Source: Bacteroidales bacterium (lineage in GTDB: Bacteria > Bacteroidota > Bacteroidia > Bacteroidales > Tenuifilaceae). Taken from it: a DNA stretch of 23,212 nt. The position numbers were made by a program, and so were the translations under genes. This document shows, in pieces, positions 1-7,784 of this stretch. Location of the stretch: NCBI GenBank assembly GCA_003531155.1, contig DQHR01000004.1, forward strand, positions 1 to 23,212, in the 5' to 3' direction. A model generated the notes under the pieces. The model was not told the origin of the DNA. It did not search any database and saw only the letters and a list, made by a program, of their open reading frames with translations. Numbering within the stretch: position 1 is the stretch's first letter; each line of letters begins with the position of its first letter.

Positions 1-62
1 AACCTTTGATGTACGTTCATAAACCCATTGTATCATCGGTTTATGAACGTACATCAAAGGTT
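1..62. repeat. Perfect 25-bp inverted repeat at the window edge
   Basis: Bases 1-25 are the exact reverse complement of bases 38-62, separated by a 12-base loop (26-37). The right arm lies in sequence that matches kdsB well (encoding VYERTSKV), whereas the left arm replaces the conserved N-terminal part of KdsB. A perfect foldback beginning at base 1 and destroying a conserved gene is typical of a fold-back chimera at a contig end. A real inversion or hairpin end cannot be excluded from sequence alone. Confidence 0.9.
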
Positions 63-701
63 TTTGAATACGTTTATGTTGCCACCGATGATGAGCGAAT
101 TAAGGTTGCTGTTGAAAGATTTGGAGGAAAAGTTGTTATGACTGCTACTACTCATCAGAGTGGTACCGATAGGTGTGCAGAGGCGCTCAACAATGTTGAA
201 TCAATGCTAAATCTAAAATTTGATATTGTTATAAATATTCAAGGAGATGAGCCATTTATCCAACCTGAACAGCTGGAAAAAGTAGCGGGCTGTTTTATTG
301 AACCAAGAACGCAGTTGGCAACCCTCGTGAAACAATTTTCCAGTAAAGAGGATATTTTCAACCCCAATACACCAAAAGTAATTTTAAACAAAAAAAACGA
401 AGCCATTTATTTCAGTCGCTCTGTTATCCCTTATATTAGAAACAAAGAAAAAAATGATTGGCAGAACAACTACCCCTTTTTTAAACATGTTGGACTTTAT
501 GCTTACCGTTGCGATGTGCTAAGGGAAATAACCAAACTCTCTCAATCACCTTTGGAACTAGCAGAATCGTTAGAACAATTGCGCTGGATAGAAAACGGTT
601 ATCGTATTAAGGTTGAAAAAACTGAAATGGAATCTCTTGCAGTTGATACTCCTGAGGATTTGGAAAGAGTAAAAGAGTATGCAAAAATGATATTAAAATA
701 A
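3..701 (+). CDS. kdsB: 3-deoxy-manno-octulosonate cytidylyltransferase (CMP-Kdo synthetase), 5' truncated
   Basis: KdsB activates Kdo with CTP to give CMP-Kdo in the cytoplasm, for lipid A-Kdo synthesis in Gram-negative outer membranes. The visible protein has family motifs VYVATDDERI, SGTDRCAEA, NIQGDEPFIQPEQL, YFSRSVIPYIR and, near the end, ESLEQLRWIENGYRIKV, then AVDTPEDL. Family members are about 250 residues and begin with a nucleotide-binding segment of the type IIPARxxSxRxPGKPL. That segment is missing here: recognisable homology starts at KPIVSSVYERTSKV (about base 21), and the residues before it come from the inverted-repeat arm. The frame is open from base 3, so TTG at 6 or ATG at 9 are probably not real starts. 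The 3' end is intact and followed by a terminator. Product identity is confident; the 5' end should be regarded as broken or artefactual. Confidence 0.93.
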   Translation, partial: PLMYVHKPIVSSVYERTSKVFEYVYVATDDERIKVAVERFGGKVVMTATTHQSGTDRCAEALNNVESMLNLKFDIVINIQGDEPFIQPEQLEKVAGCFIEPRTQLATLVKQFSSKEDIFNPNTPKVILNKKNEAIYFSRSVIPYIRNKEKNDWQNNYPFFKHVGLYAYRCDVLREITKLSQSPLELAESLEQLRWIENGYRIKVEKTEMESLAVDTPEDLERVKEYAKMILK

Positions 702-722
702 AAGGCTCGATTAGAGCCTTTT
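701..722. terminator. Bidirectional intrinsic terminator between kdsB and the EEP gene
   Basis: AAAGGCTC (701-708) pairs with GAGCCTTT (714-721) over a 5-base loop. An A-run on one side and a T-rich stretch on the other let it work on both strands. It lies between two convergent genes whose stops are 23 bases apart. Confidence 0.8.
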
Positions 723-724
723 AT

Positions 725-1774
725 TTACTTTTCCTTTATAATAAAAATGTATGCTGGAAAGTGATCGCCATACCCTCCTTGCCAAGTGTTGCCCACATAT
801 GTACGGAAGGGATATCCTGCATATTGACCTGTTTTTTGAGTGATAAATGGTGCATTGAAAACCTTTGCTTTAAAGAATTTAAATGTTGATTTATCATTCC
901 CAAGTAATGGTTCCGAAACGATAATTTGATCGAAAAGATCCCATGTATCCCTATAAGCTAAGGATCCAATTCCATCCTTATACATCTTCCACATTGGGTT
1001 AAAAAGTCCCCCTTTTTTCACATCCTCAATCTTGCCTTTTGCTTTTAAAACGCTATAAACACTGGCATTTACAGGATCGTCATTCAAATCTCCCATGATA
1101 AAAATTTTAGAGTTAATATCAGTAGCAAATATTGAATCGGCTATAGAACGAGTAAGTACTGCAGCTGCTTCGCGAAGTGGTTCGCTACGCTTCTCACCGC
1201 CGCTACGAGAAGGCCAATGATTTACAATCACGTGAATTAATTCATTATCGAAATATCCACTTACAACCAACTGGTTTCGGGTAGTCCAATCGGGTTTATC
1301 ACTAACCATAAGACGTGCTGAACGGCTCGAAATTACCTTAAAAAAATCCCTCCTATAAATCATTGCAACATCAACTCCTCGTTTATCTGGTGAATCGTAA
1401 TGTACAATATCATAGTTAGATGGCTTTAATTTGGGGGAATTTACCAAATCCTCAACAACCGAACGGTTCTCAACTTCACAAATCCCTAGTATTGCAGGGC
1501 CACCAGGAAACATTTCGTTTCCGATTTGAGAAATTACATCCGACATGTGATCAATTTTAACTCTATACTTTTCAGTATTCCATTTGTTTACCCCATCGGG
1601 GGTAAATTCAACATCATTAGGACCAGGGATAGTATCGAATAAATTCTCGAGATTATAAAAAGCAATACACCCAACTTTATACTGTTTTTTCTCTTGAGCC
1701 AAGGTTCCTGAACTGAAAAAGATCAACCATACAACCACTACAACTAAAATGTGCCTAAACCTTACTGTTTTCAT
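725..1774 (-). CDS. Secreted endonuclease/exonuclease/phosphatase (EEP) family protein
   Basis: This is a metal-dependent phosphodiesterase or phosphatase of the EEP (DNase I-like) fold. ATG at 1774 is chosen over the upstream GTG at 1798 because it begins a good signal peptide: MKTVRFRH, then a hydrophobic run and GTLA|QE, cleavage near residue 26. Numbering from that ATG (349 residues), the fold's motifs appear in order: FYNLENLFD (39-47, Asn-containing strand), CEVEN with the metal-binding Glu100, GVDVAMIY (133-140), NHWPSR with His186, GDLND with Asp229 and Asn231, and the terminal GDHFP with Asp337-His338. All expected catalytic positions are present, so the enzyme should be active in the periplasm or outside the cell. 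Substrate cannot be read from sequence; DNA, RNA and small phosphodiesters are all possible. It is divergent from the TonB-receptor operon, with about 300 bases between them. Confidence 0.9.
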   Translation of the reverse strand: MKTVRFRHILVVVVVWLIFFSSGTLAQEKKQYKVGCIAFYNLENLFDTIPGPNDVEFTPDGVNKWNTEKYRVKIDHMSDVISQIGNEMFPGGPAILGICEVENRSVVEDLVNSPKLKPSNYDIVHYDSPDKRGVDVAMIYRRDFFKVISSRSARLMVSDKPDWTTRNQLVVSGYFDNELIHVIVNHWPSRSGGEKRSEPLREAAAVLTRSIADSIFATDINSKIFIMGDLNDDPVNASVYSVLKAKGKIEDVKKGGLFNPMWKMYKDGIGSLAYRDTWDLFDQIIVSEPLLGNDKSTFKFFKAKVFNAPFITQKTGQYAGYPFRTYVGNTWQGGYGDHFPAYIFIIKEK

Positions 1775-2076
1775 ATTAGAAAATATTAATGTTATCACTC
1801 AAAAAATCAAGGGCTAAAAGCAAAAAAAATATCAATTTAAACTCGTCTTGGAAAAAACAACTTATTTTGGTTTTCCTGCTCATTAAAATTAAGTTTATCA
1901 TCTCGCAACTCCTTGATAATTGGCAAATATAGCGCTCAATTTGATTAAAAAAAACATTCTAATAAATATTCTTTTTTAGGCTTTAGAGTGAAAAAAAAAC
2001 TGTTTTTTTGTACCCTCCAGTATTAACATTTAAAACAAATTAACAGTATAACCAAATTACTAAATATCAACCTCGA
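1775..2076. other. Divergent intergenic region, about 300 bases, very AT-rich
   Basis: It separates the minus-strand EEP gene from the plus-strand TonB-receptor operon and must hold both promoters. It contains several A- and T-runs but no credible ORF, RNA gene or strong hairpin. On the plus strand I could not find a convincing TTTG/TAnnTTTG promoter pair upstream of 2077. One -7-like motif for the minus strand is listed separately. Confidence 0.5.
1924..1931 (-). promoter_or_regulatory. Candidate Bacteroidota -7 element (TATATTTG) for the EEP gene
   Basis: The minus strand reads TATATTTG, a match to the Bacteroidota -7 consensus TAnnTTTG. I see no good TTTG -33 element at the expected distance, and the implied leader to 1774 would be about 145 bases, so this is only a candidate. 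Confidence 0.25.
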
Positions 2077-4773
2077 ATGAAGAGATTTATTTTTTTAACA
2101 TTTGTAGCGTTTTTGTCAGGATTCGGAAGTCTTAGGGCAGAAACAACTGCAAAGGGAGTGGTAAAGGATGCCGATACTGGGAATCCCTTACCAGGAGTAA
2201 CAATTCAGGTTCAAGGAACCTCAATTTCCGTTTTATCAGATGCTAATGGGGAGTACCAACTAACCTCGTTACCTTCTGGAAACTACACGATAAACTACAC
2301 TTTAATCGGATTTCAACCTTTTGAAATGCAGGTTGATGTGAAGGATGGTGATTTAATTATTCCCGAAGTTCTGCTTAAGCACGCACAATCAGATGAATCG
2401 CAGAACCAAACACTTTCAGAAGTAACCATATCATCTGATGATTTGGATATGGACTCAAAAAGTGAATCGGTAACAGGCATGCTTCAATCTTCCGCTGATC
2501 CATTTGAGGCAGCTGTATCCTATGTTTTTAGCCCAGCTCGTTTTAAAATCAGGGGGTACGATTCCGAGTATTCATTAACTTATATGAATGGAATCCCGGT
2601 AAACGATCCTGAAAGTGGTTTTGGAAGTTGGAGCGTCTGGGGTGGTTTAAACGATGTTACGCGGAACAGAGAATCTCGTTATGGTTTATTAACATCCGAT
2701 TTCTCATTTGGAGGCATTGGTGGAGTTGTCAACCTTAATACTAGGGCTTCGCAGGCTAGAATCGGGACAAAAATCTCTTATGCATCGACTAATCGAACCT
2801 ATACTAACCGTTTAATGGTAACCCATTCTACCGGATTGATGGAAAATGGATTTGCATATACTGTAAGCGCATCGCGCCGTTGGGCTGAGGAAGGTTATGT
2901 TGAAGGAACTTTCTACGATGCCTATGCATATTTTGTCTCGGTTGAAAAGAAATTCAATAGCAAACATTCATTGGCCTTTACAGCCTTTAATGCTCCAACA
3001 AAACGTGGAATGCAAGGCGCTGCTTCTGATGAAGCTAATAGACTTGTCGGTTCAAACTTTTACAACCCTAACTGGGGTTACCAAAATGGCGAAAAACGTA
3101 ATGCTCGAGTTCGCAAACAGCAGGAGCCTACTTTTATGTTAAACCATTACTGGAATATTAACGAAAAGATGAGTTTAACAACTAACGCTGGATATTCTTT
3201 CGGAACGTTCCAAACCACCGCATTAAACTGGTATAACGCTCAAGATCCTCGACCCGATTATTACCGTAAACTCCCTAGCTACTATAGCTTATCGGCCGAT
3301 GAGGAAAGAATTGCAACCCTTACTGATAGTTGGAAAAATGACGTCAACACCCAACAAATCAACTGGGATGAGCTTTATCAAACAAACTATGACGCTCTTG
3401 ATACTGCAAAATATATTATTGAGAATAGAATAACTGACTCGAAGCAACTATCTTTCAGTACAGCCCTAAACTGGGATCTAAAAACCAATCTAAAGATTAA
3501 AGCAGGCTTAGAGGCTTCGATATATAAGGGGCGTAATTATAAAACCATGAACGATTTACTTGGGGGAGATTATTGGGTAGATATTGATCAGTTTGCAGAA
3601 AGAGATTTTGGCGACCACGAAATAGCGCAAAACGATTTAGATCATCCTGATAGACAAATTAAAGAGGGCGATACTTTTGGAAATGACTATACTGCAAATG
3701 TAAATAAGGGCTCTCTTTGGGCTGTTGCAAATTACATGACCAATCATTTTGATTACTACGTTGGTGCAAGTTTTGATTACAGCCAATTCTGGAGAACCGG
3801 ACACATGCGCAACGGTCGATTCCCAACCAATTCTAAAGGAGATTCTGAAAAGCAGCAGTTTAATAACTTTGGAATTAAAGGAGGAACAACTTGGAAGATT
3901 AACGGTAGAAACTTTGTTGAAGCTAACGCTGCTTACTTAACCATGGCACCATTCTTTAGAAATTCATTTGTCTCGCCACGTACTAGTAATAGAATTGTTG
4001 ATGGGTTAATTAATGAAAAAATTGCTAGCGCAGATATTAACTATAACTTGCGCTCTCCATACATTAAAGCTCGTATCTCGGCATACTATACCTTATTTAT
4101 GGATCAAAACGAGCTAAAAAGTTTTTATTCCGAAAATGAAAAAACTTTTGTAAACTACTCAATGACTGGCATTGATAAAGTTCATAAAGGTTTAGAATTG
4201 GGGGCTGAGATTAAAGCTACTGCTGCTCTAAAAGTAAAACTTGCTGCATCAATGGCAACATACCAGTTTATATCTAGACCATATGTTACTATTACAAAAG
4301 ATAATAGTGGCGATGTAGTTGACGCTGGAAAATCAATCTACATTAAGAATTTTTACATACCCAATACTCCTCAAACAGCGGCTATGATTGGCCTCGATTA
4401 TGCTGCACCAAAATATTTGTATTTAAGTGCTAATGTCAGCTATTTTGGCGATACTTATATAGATTTTAGTCCCGATCGTAGAAGCCCAGAAGTCGTTGAT
4501 CCTGAAGATCCAAACATCAAAGTTCTTACTGAACAACAAAGCGTTCCAAGTGCTATACTTGTTGATGCGAGCGTTGGTAAATCATGGAGAATTAACAAAT
4601 ACTTCATCAACCTCAATTTTTCGGTAAGCAACATTTTTGACAAAACCGATTTTAGCACAGGTGGATATGAACAGCTCCGATATGGCTCTGCAGAGGATGT
4701 AAAGAGATTCCCTCCTAGGCATTATTATGCTTTTGGAAGAACATACTACTTAATACTTGGGTTACGATTCTAA
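2077..4773 (+). CDS. TonB-dependent outer-membrane receptor with N-terminal CarboxypepD_reg-like domain
   Basis: This is an energy-coupled outer-membrane transporter. The ATG at 2077 begins a signal peptide (MKRFIFLTFVAFLSG, cleavage near LRA|E, residue 21). Residues 25-102 form a CarboxypepD_reg-like beta-sandwich typical of Bacteroidota receptors (GVVKDADTGNPLPGVTI, SDANGEYQL, LPSGNYTINY). LSEVTIS (113-119) resembles the segment that precedes the plug in this group. Residues about 135-222 are the plug (FKIRGYDSEY, MNGIPVNDPESG, FSFGGIGGVVNLNTR). The rest, about 670 residues, is a beta-barrel rich in aromatic strands, ending YYLILGLRF with the C-terminal Phe usual for outer-membrane barrels. 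At 898 residues it is full length. It lacks obvious SusC-specific length or a SusD partner; instead it is followed at 10 bases by the first of two DUF5689 lipoproteins. Cargo is unknown. Confidence 0.93.
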   Translation: MKRFIFLTFVAFLSGFGSLRAETTAKGVVKDADTGNPLPGVTIQVQGTSISVLSDANGEYQLTSLPSGNYTINYTLIGFQPFEMQVDVKDGDLIIPEVLLKHAQSDESQNQTLSEVTISSDDLDMDSKSESVTGMLQSSADPFEAAVSYVFSPARFKIRGYDSEYSLTYMNGIPVNDPESGFGSWSVWGGLNDVTRNRESRYGLLTSDFSFGGIGGVVNLNTRASQARIGTKISYASTNRTYTNRLMVTHSTGLMENGFAYTVSASRRWAEEGYVEGTFYDAYAYFVSVEKKFNSKHSLAFTAFNAPTKRGMQGAASDEANRLVGSNFYNPNWGYQNGEKRNARVRKQQEPTFMLNHYWNINEKMSLTTNAGYSFGTFQTTALNWYNAQDPRPDYYRKLPSYYSLSADEERIATLTDSWKNDVNTQQINWDELYQTNYDALDTAKYIIENRITDSKQLSFSTALNWDLKTNLKIKAGLEASIYKGRNYKTMNDLLGGDYWVDIDQFAERDFGDHEIAQNDLDHPDRQIKEGDTFGNDYTANVNKGSLWAVANYMTNHFDYYVGASFDYSQFWRTGHMRNGRFPTNSKGDSEKQQFNNFGIKGGTTWKINGRNFVEANAAYLTMAPFFRNSFVSPRTSNRIVDGLINEKIASADINYNLRSPYIKARISAYYTLFMDQNELKSFYSENEKTFVNYSMTGIDKVHKGLELGAEIKATAALKVKLAASMATYQFISRPYVTITKDNSGDVVDAGKSIYIKNFYIPNTPQTAAMIGLDYAAPKYLYLSANVSYFGDTYIDFSPDRRSPEVVDPEDPNIKVLTEQQSVPSAILVDASVGKSWRINKYFINLNFSVSNIFDKTDFSTGGYEQLRYGSAEDVKRFPPRHYYAFGRTYYLILGLRF

Positions 4774-4783
4774 AAACAAAAAA

Positions 4784-5647
4784 ATGAAAAAGATTATATA
4801 TTTAATAAGTGGGCTAGCAATTTTATTTCTACTCACTTTCAACTTCTCAGGATGTGTTGACCAAGATTTTGAGGATATTGAACCAAGGGTTGATACTACG
4901 TTATTAAATGCAAACACTACGATTGCTGAGCTAAAATCGATGTACCCTGGATCATTATTTCAGCTGTCAGATACAACATTCTTCAATCGTGATTCGATAA
5001 TCATTGAAGGAATAGTTACATCCGATGATAAGACTGGAAATTTCTACAAAACAATTGTTATCCAAGATGCATCTGGCGCAATTGAAGTTAAGTTAGATAA
5101 GACCAATCTGAGCAATGATTATAAACTTGGACAAAGATTAATTATCTATTGCAATAGCCTATACTTAGGTGATTATGGCGGTTTAATACAGATTGGATCT
5201 GCCTATACCGAAAATGGATACAAGCAAATTGGTGGAATGGAAGGTGATGTAATTATAAATAAACACGTTTTCAGGAAGGGCGAAACGCCAGCTCCCGTAA
5301 CTCCTTTAGTTATAAACCCATCACTTCTTACTGCGGCTAACATAAGTAAACTAGTTAAGGTTGAGAACGTTCAGTTTGAAACCTTATATTTTCCAGGCAC
5401 AACAACACCATTGACTTACGCCGATAAGGCTAGCGGAGAATCGTTAGACCATATTCTAAAAGGTTGTATTGATAACTATAATTCTAAACTAGTAGTTCGC
5501 TCTAGTGGTTATGCAAGTTTTGCCAATAAACCTATCTCTAACTTAAAGGGTTCGGTCATAGGAGTTCTTAGCTATTACAATGGGACTTTCCAACTCATTA
5601 TTCGCGATTTAAACGATATTAATTTCACTGAAGCAAGATGTCTCTAA
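4784..5647 (+). CDS. DUF5689-domain lipoprotein
   Basis: A predicted cell-surface or outer-membrane lipoprotein of 287 residues. ATG at 4784 is chosen because it starts a clear lipoprotein signal (MKKIIYLISG, hydrophobic core, lipobox FSGC with Cys24); upstream start codons would overlap the receptor gene. After an acidic linker (VDQDFEDIEP) comes one DUF5689-like domain: NTTIAELKSM, IIEGIVTSDDKTGNFYKTIV, IQDASGAIEVKLD, LGDYGGLIQIG, VVRSSGYASFA, LIIRDLNDINF. The pattern of an exposed strand, GNFYK, IQD and G-[AG]-I resembles OB-like domains found with EEP nucleases, but the molecular function of DUF5689 is not established. It lies 10 bases after the receptor stop and 1 base before the next gene, so all three should be cotranscribed. 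No catalytic motif is visible; ligand binding for the receptor is the likely role. Confidence 0.85.
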   Translation: MKKIIYLISGLAILFLLTFNFSGCVDQDFEDIEPRVDTTLLNANTTIAELKSMYPGSLFQLSDTTFFNRDSIIIEGIVTSDDKTGNFYKTIVIQDASGAIEVKLDKTNLSNDYKLGQRLIIYCNSLYLGDYGGLIQIGSAYTENGYKQIGGMEGDVIINKHVFRKGETPAPVTPLVINPSLLTAANISKLVKVENVQFETLYFPGTTTPLTYADKASGESLDHILKGCIDNYNSKLVVRSSGYASFANKPISNLKGSVIGVLSYYNGTFQLIIRDLNDINFTEARCL

Positions 5648-5648
5648 A

Positions 5649-7730
5649 ATGAGAAAAGCCATGAAGAAGAAAATATTAACAATACTATTCTCAACCTTTC
5701 TCCTCGGAATTTTGATATTTCAAGGAGGCTGTGTAAAAGAAGATTTTGATACCGTTCCAAATATTAAAGATACCTCAAACCTTGTTTCGACCTTAAGCAT
5801 TGCTGAGCTTAAAGCTCTTACAAACTTGGCTGCTGTTACTAAGGTTAAGGATCTCATCTCCCCTTCACTTTGGCAAACCATAAAATCTCGCAACCTTGCA
5901 AAAGGTGTTGCTGATACTGCATCAGTTGTAATAGAGGGGTATGTAACAACAAGCGATTCTACAGGAAACTTTTACGAGGTGTTTACAATGCAGGATGCTA
6001 CAGGCGGTATTGATATTAAAATTAATGCAAGCGACTTACATTCAATATACCGTTTAAAGCCTGGGCAAAAAGTAATGGTAAAGGTAAAAGACCTGTATCT
6101 TGGAAACTATAGAGGGACTTTTCAGGTTGGTGCAGGTATTGTTGAATTAGGAGTTTATAAAATTGTTGGTATTCCTTCAACGCTTGTTTACAATTATATT
6201 GAAAGAACTGGCAGAAGAATAAAACTTATACCAGACACTCTTACAATTAGTGAGATAAACGATTCTTACATCCAAAAACTCGTTTGTATTAAAGATGTTC
6301 AGTTTAAAGATCCCTATAACAAATTTAGTATCCTTGGTGAAAACTCAAATCGAACTCTGGTTGATTGCTCAGGAAATATGCTAATTTTAAGAACTAGCGG
6401 ATTTTCTACATTTGCTGATTCTGTAGTTCCTTCACTAAAGGGAACAATTACAGGAATGCTTGGTACTTTTGATGCTACCAAACAGCTATTTATCAGAAAT
6501 CTAAAGGATATCAATTTTACCCTTCCAAGGTGTGGAGTGACCCCTCCTACTCCAAACACAACAATTGCAGCGTTAAAAGCAATGTGTACCTCTTCTTTTT
6601 TAAATATTACTGGAAATATTGTTATTGAAGGCACCGTTAGTGCGAATGATCAATCAGGTAACCTTTTTAAGCAACTCAATATTCAAGATGCAACTGGAGG
6701 TATAACCTTTTCAATAAATATTTCAGGATTGTACCCTGAATACCCAGTAGGAACAAAACTTGCTATTAACTGTGATGGGTTGTGTATTGGTAAATATGGA
6801 AATGTTGTGCAATTAGGAATGCCACCCTATTCATCCTATGTTACCCGCGTTGACCCTGCTGTTTTTTATAGCAAAGTGTTTACTATAGGCTCAAACGAAA
6901 CTATAACTCCTATTAAAACAACAATTGGCGGATTTAGTAATGATTTAGTAAATAAACTTATTACTATTGAGGATGTTCAATTTACAAGCACAGAGCTAGG
7001 TAAAGCATGGGCAGATCCAACTGCAACAGCGAATCGTTATATCGAAGATTTGTTTGGTTCCAAAACCATTGTTAGAACGAGTAACTATGCAAATTTTGCA
7101 AACACAATTTTACCTTCATACAGAGGTACTATAACAGCATTACTCACAAAATACAATAGCGATTATCAGTTAATTATTCGTGATTTAGGCGATATAAGAA
7201 TGATTAAACCAAGGTTTAACTTTATCCTTTCACAAGACTTTAACTCCGTCTCATTAGGATCGCCAATTGAAATAGGTGGATGGAAGAATATTGTATCTGC
7301 TGGTACTCGTAACTGGTTAGGTATGTCGTCATCAATCAATGGAACAACCCATTACTATGCTGAAATAAATCCTAATAATTCTGGCGAAGCAAACAACGTT
7401 GCTTGGTTAGTTTCGCCTCAGGTTAATCTTGCAGGAATTGCAAGTAAAACATTGTTCTTCCAAACAGCCTTTAATAACTGGGCTGGAAATGGAACTCTCG
7501 AAGCATTTATCTCTACCAACTTTAATGGTACCGATGTTGCAGCTGCAACTTGGACCCCAATCCAAGGAGTACATATTGCTCAGCAAGCAGATGGTGCAAC
7601 AAACTGGGTAAATTCAGGCAATATCGATTTAAGTCAATATAATAGCAATATATATATAGGATTTAAGTACACAAGTGCTGGTGGAAACAGTGCAACTGCA
7701 TTTAGAGTTGATAATGTAAAAATTTACTAG
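5649..7730 (+). CDS. Large lipoprotein with two DUF5689 domains and a C-terminal jelly-roll-like domain
   Basis: A 693-residue predicted surface lipoprotein. Translation may start at ATG 5649 or, giving a tidier signal (MKKKILTILF), at ATG 5661; the lipobox is QGGC with Cys28 (from 5649). Domain order: DUF5689 copy one, about 46-295 (TLSIAELKAL, VIEGYVTTSDSTGNFYE, MQDATGGIDIKI, ILRTSGFSTFA, LFIRNLKDINF), with an insertion near 62-90 compared with the other copies; DUF5689 copy two, about 303-518 (NTTIAALKAM, VIEGTVSANDQSGNLFK, IQDATGGITFSI, IVRTSNYANFA, LIIRDLGDIRM); then about 525-693, a beta-rich choice-of-anchor J-like domain (SQDFNSV, NVAWLVSPQVNL, IYIGFKYTSAGGNSATAFRV, ending DNVKIY). 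The second repeat and C-terminal domain suggest carbohydrate- or polymer-binding style architecture, but the ligand is not known. It is the last gene of the receptor operon. Confidence 0.85.
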   Translation: MRKAMKKKILTILFSTFLLGILIFQGGCVKEDFDTVPNIKDTSNLVSTLSIAELKALTNLAAVTKVKDLISPSLWQTIKSRNLAKGVADTASVVIEGYVTTSDSTGNFYEVFTMQDATGGIDIKINASDLHSIYRLKPGQKVMVKVKDLYLGNYRGTFQVGAGIVELGVYKIVGIPSTLVYNYIERTGRRIKLIPDTLTISEINDSYIQKLVCIKDVQFKDPYNKFSILGENSNRTLVDCSGNMLILRTSGFSTFADSVVPSLKGTITGMLGTFDATKQLFIRNLKDINFTLPRCGVTPPTPNTTIAALKAMCTSSFLNITGNIVIEGTVSANDQSGNLFKQLNIQDATGGITFSINISGLYPEYPVGTKLAINCDGLCIGKYGNVVQLGMPPYSSYVTRVDPAVFYSKVFTIGSNETITPIKTTIGGFSNDLVNKLITIEDVQFTSTELGKAWADPTATANRYIEDLFGSKTIVRTSNYANFANTILPSYRGTITALLTKYNSDYQLIIRDLGDIRMIKPRFNFILSQDFNSVSLGSPIEIGGWKNIVSAGTRNWLGMSSSINGTTHYYAEINPNNSGEANNVAWLVSPQVNLAGIASKTLFFQTAFNNWAGNGTLEAFISTNFNGTDVAAATWTPIQGVHIAQQADGATNWVNSGNIDLSQYNSNIYIGFKYTSAGGNSATAFRVDNVKIY

Positions 7731-7747
7731 CCTCCATACCTTAAAGT

Positions 7748-7780
7748 AAAAGCCCTTCAAAAATTTGAAGGGCTTTTTTA
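7748..7780. terminator. Strong bidirectional terminator after the TonB/DUF5689 operon
   Basis: AAAAGCCCTTCAAA (7748-7761) is fully complementary to 7764-7777, with the central A/T pairs probably opening as a loop. A T-run follows on the plus strand and an A-run precedes it. It separates the operon from the convergent GSCFA gene, whose stop is at 7785. Confidence 0.88.
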
Positions 7781-7784
7781 TTAC

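Noticed and set aside
1..62. Hairpin at the kdsB 5' end as a regulatory element or terminator
   Set aside because: It is too long and perfect, begins exactly at base 1, and removes conserved KdsB sequence; artefact or rearrangement explains it better.
6314..6634. Minus-strand open frame of 106 codons within the large DUF5689 lipoprotein
   Set aside because: It is antisense to conserved DUF5689 blocks, with no domain or start signal of its own.
2077..7730. SusC/SusD-type polysaccharide utilisation locus
   Set aside because: No SusD-like protein, glycoside hydrolase or sigma/anti-sigma pair is present, and the lipoproteins carry DUF5689 domains.
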